Source: Boswellia sacra
Lineage: Eukaryota; Streptophyta; Magnoliopsida; Sapindales; Burseraceae
NCBI GenBank assembly: GCA_013180625.2
Contig: SNVD02014651.1
Coordinates: 1 to 64,000 of the forward strand
Reading direction: 5' to 3'
Length of the DNA: 64,000 nt
Within the stretch, counting starts at the first letter, position 1. Every line of letters begins with the position of its first letter. Of the stretch, positions 58,263-64,000 are shown piece after piece. Position numbers and translations under genes: made by a program. Below the pieces are notes generated by a model. The model was not told the origin of the DNA and made no database searches. It saw only the letters and a program-made list of their open reading frames with translations.

Positions 58263-58693
58263 AACTGCGTATTTTGAATAGACCTTATATATGTATAATA
58301 TAACCCAGAAGAGAAAGCTTCAAGCTTCTCTAATATTAACTTCTGTCCTGAGACATTTGAGGTAATACAAAGGAATTCAATATTATTTTCACAACATGTC
58401 TCAATATGATATCCATTATGTCTTATATCTTTGAAACTGAGCAAATTTCTTCTGGATTTCCTTGAATATAAGGCATTATTAATATTCAACTGAGTACCAT
58501 TTGTCAACATTATTGTGGCTCTTCCAGAGCCCTCAATCATGTTTACGGACCCTGATATAGTGTTAACCTTTACTTCCACAAAGGTTAAATTTAGAAAATA
58601 TTTTTTATCTTTAAGAATTGTATGTGTGGTTGCACTGTTAACTAGGCACAAATTTCCATCATATTTAGGCAAATCTAAAGTCTTGATGTCCAT
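58259..58693 (-). pseudogene. copia protease, altered active site
   Basis: MDIKTLDLPKYDGNLCLVNS then ATTHTILKD: the usual D-S-G-T-T-H is N-S-A-T-T-H. Both the catalytic Asp and the Gly are changed, so the enzyme would be inactive. The rest of the fold is recognisable (GSGRATIMLTNGTQL, NLLSFKDIRHNGYHIET). TGA near 58259 separates it from the integrase start. Confidence 0.85.
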
Positions 58694-58838
58694 TCCCTTT
58701 CATTACAAAAGTTTACATTGGATATGATTTTATCAAAAATATATCAAAACTGTTTATAACGAAAGTATATAAAAGATAGATCAAAACAAAGATTAAAATC
58801 ATTACAAAATATAACAAAAGCGAGAAAGTAATAGTTAT

Positions 58839-59846
58839 TCAGTTGGCTGGGGCATTTTCTGTAATCATTATCTGGCCAATAGCTTCATCTGAACTAGGAA
58901 AGAAATCTAAGATATCAAAATCAGTGTCACCCACTGGGTCATCTATATAATTTGTCTCAACATTCTTTCCCTTATCCTTTATGGAAGCCTGATACAGATC
59001 CACTAAATGCTTTGGTGTACGGCAAGTACGTGACCAATGGCCCTTTGCCCCACATCTATAGCAAGTACTTTCATTGCTTCTTTTTGGTTTGAGTTTATGA
59101 CCTTTTTATTTGTCATATGTCGAGTCATTTATGTTCCACTTCTGGTGGTTTGGTTTAAATTTCTTGAAATGACCACATCTAGGTTGAAACATTTTTCTAC
59201 CAAAACCACGATCCCTCTTGCCACCACGTTTATTAAATGACATAGCATTCACTTCAGGGAATGCTGTAGATCCAGTGGGACGTAATTGATGATTTTTCAA
59301 TAGGATTTCATTGTTTTGCTCAGCAACCAAAAGACATGATATCAACTCAGTGTATTTCTTAAATTTACGCTCTCGATATTGTTGCATCAGGATCATGTTG
59401 GAGGGATGAAATGTAGATAGTATTTTCTCTAACATCTCCTCTTCAGTAACAGTTTGCCCACAGTACTTCAATTGAGATACAATTCTGAACATGGCTGAGT
59501 TATATTCGCTTATTGTTTTGAAATCCTGAAGTCTCAAATTCTGCCATTGGAATCGGGCCCTTGGCAATATTATTGTTCTTTGCTGATCAAATCTTTCTTT
59601 CAAATTGTTCCAAAGAGCTAATGGATCAGTTATAGTTGTATATTCGGATTTCAGGCCTTTACTTAAATGATGACGCAATAATATCATGGCCTTAGACTAA
59701 TCCTGCAGGAATGCAGTATTTTCATTTGTTATGGTGTGTCCGATGCCCATGGAATTCAAGTGAAGTACAACATCATCAGCCCAATCTGAATAATTGTCTC
59801 CATTATGCAATAATGGCTCAAACATCAATTTTTCGAAATTTGCCAT
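58839..59846 (-). pseudogene. gag: copia gag, two nonsense codons
   Basis: One frame from ATG 59846 (MANFEKLMFEPLLHNGDNYS) to TGA 58839-58841 covers a complete gag. It has the capsid-like region AKAMILLRHHL-type, LWNNLKERFDQQRTIILPRA, LQDFKTISEYNSAMFRIVSQ and LVAEQNNEILLKNHQLRPTG, a basic RG-rich part, and a zinc knuckle CYRCGAKGHWSRTC (about 59010-59070). TAG at 59697-59699 and TAA at about 59106-59108 interrupt it. 58694-58838 is a short spacer before the pol frame. Confidence 0.88.
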
Positions 59847-60289
59847 TATCTAATCAAAATGAAAAAATTTAATCATTAGGAATTAGAACTTCAGGTTCTA
59901 AGTTGGATTAATATTGACAGTTTAAATAATAACGCAAGTAATGTAAATTAATTGCCAAAAGACTTAAAGTCACAGCCAAATGAATTTAGGCCAGAAAACT
60001 TTAAGTCGCGGCTGTAAACAAATAAATTTGAAACGTAAATGATAACACAAACAATACAACAAGAATATGAACATAATAAAGTAATATGGATAACAAAATG
60101 ATTTTTAATATTATAAAACTAGCCCTATTTTCTGATGTGGAAGATCCAATATAATGGCAACCATAGAGCATACTCATAAGGTAGTTAACTTATATTTAAT
60201 ATTAACAAGAACAAATTAAGAACAAAATTGATCGAATAATAATTGAAAGAAGATGGTAAGATAAACAACATACCTCTGGAAAAATAATT

Positions 60290-60302
60290 CGTGCTGATAA
60301 CG
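60290..60302 (-). promoter_or_regulatory. Primer-binding site of minus-strand copia
   Basis: On the minus strand CGTTATCAGCACG abuts the 5' LTR end, the position expected for a tRNA-primed start. It is not the usual TGGTATCAGAGC. Confidence 0.6.
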
Positions 60303-60685
60303 TATTATAAGTTAAGTGAATAAAAGTATGGATTGGTATAAGTGGTGTAATGAAGTTTACTTATATGTAATATAAGTAACAAAAGGAGGTGAAGGAAATG
60401 TGAATCACTCCTAGAATACAAAGCAAATTAATGGTAGAAATAAAGAAACAAGTGAAAGAATAAGAAAATGAGAGAATTTTTCCTTGTCCAATTCATTCAT
60501 TTTCATACTTCCATTACAAGTGTTGTATGCCTATTTATATAGAAGTATGAATGGTCATTAATGTAATTGTACCTAATAATAAATTAATTAAAAATGAAAA
60601 CATATTTCTCACATGGGCACACTAAAAGTAGTGGTAACTCCACTAATCATGTAAATGGTAGTAATCCACTTATATTTTTATAACA
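60303..60685 (-). repeat. 5' LTR of minus-strand copia
   Basis: 383 bp, almost identical to 54504-54886, with the same TATA box position (minus strand, about 60531-60543). The region 59850-60289 is the untranslated leader. Confidence 0.9.
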
Positions 60686-61074
60686 TTAATATCTTTATTA
60701 AAAAGGATATATTTAGACAACACAAAACAAAATATACATATTTTACCTTTAAACCACGACTTTCCATAATTTTGGACGGAACTAGATAATAAGATAATTT
60801 ACATAGTAATACAAAAATTTTGTTTGTCGCCAACTGGAAACCAGCTCAGCCGCCACTTGGTTATGCCCTTGTCTCTTCCTCTCACATTATATATATAATA
60901 TTATACTTATAAAATTAGTGTATAAAATTTATTTATAAAATTGATATGACATCACTTATTCAATATTACATAACTCGTCTATATATATTATATTGACTTT
61001 ATTTTATTCATTCTTCATTCACTTGATACCACGTCAACTTTATTTATATATTTTATATACAAGCTTTGTAAGTA

Positions 61075-61138
<64 letters not shown>
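60686..61138. repeat. Paralogous host segment, copy B part 3, and spacer
   Basis: 60686-60730 (TTAATATCTTTATTAAAAAG, ATATATTTAGAC) continues copy A text at 19662-19700. The rest is AT-rich spacer ending in a (TTA)n microsatellite (about 61079-61132, roughly 18 units). No gene. Confidence 0.55.
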
Positions 61139-61139
<1 letters not shown>

Positions 61140-62972
61140 GGGTTGGCAATGGAGCGGACAGGTCCGGAGCAGCTAGTACCTAGCCCCGTCCCCCTTATTT
61201 ATATTTTGCCTTAAAGGGCGGGGCGAGGCGAGACGGGGCGGGGCAAAATATAAATAAGCAGATCCAGACCCGCCTCACCCCGCCCCTATGAAATTTCATA
61301 ACCACCCCTTATTGACAAGCACACAATTAAGTCCATTTTTTAACAAGTTTGAAGACAATATATCTTCAAACTTAAATCATACATACACGCACAAGTAGGG
61401 ATGTCAATTCACTTACCATTTGCTTCAACCTGCAAATATAAGGCCGTTATAATTAAATATGATGCAAAAAAGTAAAAAAAAAAAACAAAGCTAAAACAAG
61501 CAACCTGCCAAAACACTCGACATAACTCGACAAAACTCGACGCGCTCGATAGAGCTCGACACGACTTGATATGTAAGTGTTGAGTGTTGGATGCATCATC
61601 CGACACTCGATGTCTTCGAAAATAGACTGATATCAAGTGTCGGTTCTGAATCTCGACACGACTCGACATGTAAGTGTCGAGTGTCGAATGCATCGTCCGA
61701 CACTCGATGTCTTCAAAAATATGCTGATATTGAGTATCTGTTGTGAATCTCGACACGACTCGACATGTAAGTGTCGAGTGTCGAATGCATCATCCGACAC
61801 TCGATGTCTTCAAAAATACACTGATATTGAGTATCGGCTGTGAATCTCGACACGACTCGACATGTAAGTGCCGAGTGTCGGATGACTCGACAGAGCTCGA
61901 CATGACTCGACATGCAAGTGTCGAGTGTCGGATGATGCATCAGATACTCATCTGACACTCAATATCTTCGAAAATATACTGATATTGAGTGTCGGTTGTG
62001 AATCTCGACACAGACTCAACATGTAAGTGTCGAGTGACATCCGACACTCGACACTTACATGTCGAGTCGTGTCGAGCGTTTTGACAGGTTACTTGTTTTA
62101 GCTTTGTTTTTTTTTACCTTTTTGTATTATATTTAACTATAACGGCCTTGTATAGCACGGGTAATTTTGACATCCCTAGATTGATATGTTTTTATTGTCG
62201 TGAGTTGTTACCTTGATGTGTTTATTATTGTTGTCACCATGTACTTGTTGATTTTATTTGTTGGTGACTTGATATTGTTTGTTGAATATAGTTTACTTGG
62301 AAATTTTAGATTTTGAAAGGAATGATGGTTTTTTAGTAGTTGATGCTTGTGCCTGTAACCAACACAGTAACAACTAAATAAAAATAATGTCAACACTTTA
62401 ACGAAACCAAACCAATAAGTTGATAGCACACAAAATCTACTTCCTATATGTAACACTCCAACGAAACAACCTCACAAAGATGTCATTGAACTTCCTCCTT
62501 CATCATCCAATGTTTCCTCTCCAACCATCTCTTCTTGAGGAATTACACCTAGAAACATATAATAACCAAATTAATAACTAAATAAGGAAATTCAATAAAA
62601 GTAATAATAATCAATAAAATAAACATAGTATATTGAAATGGGGAATCGGAAATTATATGGTTTAGGAGATGTAATTTTGTTTATATAGTATAATAAAATT
62701 ACATGATATTGTAAAATATTATAATTTATCATAATCACCCCTAAAAATTACTTGTAAGTTCAAATACTTTTTTTTTTTTTTTACATTTTAATGCGGGGCG
62801 GGGCGGGGCGGGTCAAACGGGGATAGAGGGTGGACCCGAACCCGTTTCGAACTGGTCAATATATTTAGAGACCCAAACCCGCCCCAAAATTCAAAATAAA
62901 CGGGTCAAGACCCGCCCCTAAAACACAAATCATACTGAGGTTTCGGACCCGACGAGTCATTTTGTCATCCTA
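61139..62972. mobile_element. GC-ended inverted-repeat element
   Basis: Left end AGGGTTGGCAATGGAGCGG and reversed right end AGGATGACAAAATGACTCG, each followed by 100-150 bp of GGGGCGGG/CCCGCCCC-type DNA (61150-61310 and 62793-62965). TATATA is at both flanks. It encloses a different inverted-repeat unit at 61399-62177. The middle right part (62180-62790) is AT-rich without genes. Confidence 0.55.
61399..62177. mobile_element. Fold-back element with CGACACTCGA array
   Basis: The arms of about 120 bp are near-perfect inverted copies: TAGGGATGTCAA, AAGGCCGTTATA, AACAAAGCTAAAACAAG and AACCTG-CAAAAC on the left, and their complements at 62080-62177. The core (61510-62080) is an approximately 97-bp tandem unit, CTCGACACGACTCGACATGT then AAGTGTCGAGTGTCGAATGC then ATCATCCGACACTCGATGTC, with starts near 61555, 61652, 61749 and 61846. 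An irregular copy follows, with its next start near 62003. ORFs here are repeat artefacts. Confidence 0.85.
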
Positions 62973-62984
62973 TATATATAATTT

Positions 62985-63300
62985 TAGGAGTAAAACTTGT
63001 CTATCATTGATTACTTCAAGATATCAAAATGGTATGCATGAGAAGATTTTTTTTTTTTAATTTTTACTTTATAAAATGATGTTTAAACTCATTATTCTAG
63101 TTTAAATTTCTGTTCATGTTCGTCAATTCTTTGCAAGACTCCCGTCACAAATTCACAATCATCTTTGCCATAATATCTCATTCTGTTCCAAAAAAATTTT
63201 ATAGGTCCCATGCAATCAATTTTTTCTTGTCATTTTTCTTGATCTCATCCTGTTCCATCACGATCAATTTCTGTGTGATAAAAATTGTGTTTAATTTTAA
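62985..63300. repeat. Paralogous host segment, copy B part 4
   Basis: Matches 19700-19980: GCATGAGAAGATTTTTTTTT, AAACTCATTATTCTAGTTT, TTCTTTGCAAGACTC, and the TCCATCACGATCAATTT/GTGATAAAAATT end. No gene. Confidence 0.6.
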
Positions 63301-63399
63301 GGGTCTTTAGTAAAATGGCATTAGAGGTCCCCTATTTCCAAGATGCTACTACAGATCTCTAGGAGATCTTTATGATTACATAAGCCTTCCAAAAAGTCG

Positions 63400-64000
63400 T
63401 CCATGAATATTGGTAATAATTGAAAAAAGTTGTCAATTATGGTGTAAAAGCCGTAAACATAATTTTAAAAGATGTAAACATTTTGACTGTTTTCGGTAGA
63501 AGGTGTAATTTTATGAAGTGGTAAAGAAGAGTGAAAAAAGTTGTAAATTTTGGTGTAAAAGCCGTAAACATAATTTTAAAAGATGTAAATATTTGACTGT
63601 TTCTGGTAGAAGGTGTAATTTTATGAAGTGGTAAAGAAGAGTGAAAAAAGTTGTAAATTTTGGTGTAAAAGCCGTAAACATAATTTTAAAAGATGTAAAT
63701 ATTTGACTGTTTTCTGAGAGTGTCTAATTTTATGAAGTGGTAAAGAAGAGTGAAAAAAGTTGTAACTTTTGATGTAAAAGTCGTAAACATAATGTTAAAA
63801 GATGTAAATATTTGACTGTTCCCGGCGAGTGTCTAATTTTATGAAGTAGTAAAGAAATGATAAAAAAGTTGTAAATTTTGGTGTAAAAGCCGTAAACATA
63901 ATTTTAAAAGATGTAAACATTTGACTATTCCTGAAGAGGGTGTAATTTCATGAAGTGGTAAAGAAGAATGAAAAAAGTTGTACATTTTGGTGTAAAAGTC
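63400..64000. repeat. Tandem array, about 110-bp unit, runs off the window
   Basis: The anchor AAAAAAGTTGTAAATTTTGG with GTGTAAAAGCCGTAAACATA then ATTTTAAAAGATGTAAAC repeats with starts near 63429, 63540, 63650, 63759, 63868 and 63977, that is every 109-111 bp. Copies are about 90 percent alike. No ORF. The end of the array is not in the window. Confidence 0.9.

Larger units (their letters stand above)
54504..60685 (-). mobile_element. Ty1/copia retrotransposon, young, minus strand
   Basis: 6182 bp. Both LTRs are 383 bp (54504-54886 and 60303-60685), and TTAAT is duplicated at 54499-54503 and 60686-60690. I count about five differences between the LTRs (near 98.7 percent identity), so insertion was recent. 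On the minus strand the order is gag, protease, integrase, reverse transcriptase, RNase H. Despite its youth, the coding region has stops, frameshifts and a damaged protease site. It was probably copied by other elements, or it derives from an already defective master. Confidence 0.92.

Overview
The window is nuclear DNA of a flowering plant, most likely a eudicot. It is AT-rich and gene-poor, and it is built mainly from nested plant-type transposable elements: Ty3/gypsy and Ty1/copia LTR retrotransposons, PIF/Harbinger DNA transposons, fold-back elements and MITE-like relics. Introns with GT..AG borders occur inside the transposon genes. I cannot name the species from sequence alone. Only one likely functional host gene is visible, an NDR1/HIN1-like (LEA_2) membrane-protein gene at 21827-22732 on the minus strand. 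Near it, at about 24351-24592, lies a broken fragment of a cinnamoyl-CoA-reductase/dihydroflavonol-reductase-like gene.

Layout, left half. 1-5238 is AT-rich DNA with three relic inverted-repeat elements (about 831-1470, 1778-2762 and 2955-4302). 5239-12356 is a young Ty3/gypsy element with TG..CA LTRs, a TGGCGCC primer-binding site and ATCCC target duplications. It has lost reverse transcriptase, RNase H and most of integrase, but it keeps a 3.4-kb tail with an antisense ORF, a 43-46-bp hairpin repeat array and a GC-rich minisatellite. 13118-18862 is a PIF/Harbinger transposon with a spliced Myb-like gene and a three-exon transposase that carries one visible nonsense codon. 19986-21435 is a large fold-back element. 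21.8-31.2 kb holds the host gene, the reductase pseudogene, microsatellites, a MITE and undistinguished AT-rich DNA.

Layout, right half. 31815-42299 is a coding-less, LARD-like LTR retrotransposon with 1.2-kb LTRs and a 78-bp tandem array inside it. Its 5' LTR is split by a degenerate copia element (32728-38100). 42.9-43.8 kb is an LTR remnant. 45815-53394 is a decayed second PIF/Harbinger element, itself inserted in a small TRIM-like retroelement and carrying a 1.2-kb nested insertion. 54504-60685 is a minus-strand copia element with nearly identical LTRs but disabled genes. 61139-62972 is a GC-ended element enclosing another fold-back unit. The window ends inside a 110-bp tandem array (63.4-64.0 kb).

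Two patterns go beyond a parts list. First, two ancient paralogous copies of a host segment are present. Copy A is at about 4730-5238, 12357-13117 and 18863-19985; copy B is at about 31260-31660, 43915-45350, 60686-60730 and 62985-63300. The copies preserve each other's empty insertion sites. Second, a motif, CGACACTCGA and its complement, recurs in hairpin-rich arrays at three separate inverted-repeat elements. These look like a fold-back family I do not recognise. All coordinates, alignments and identity estimates were made by eye.
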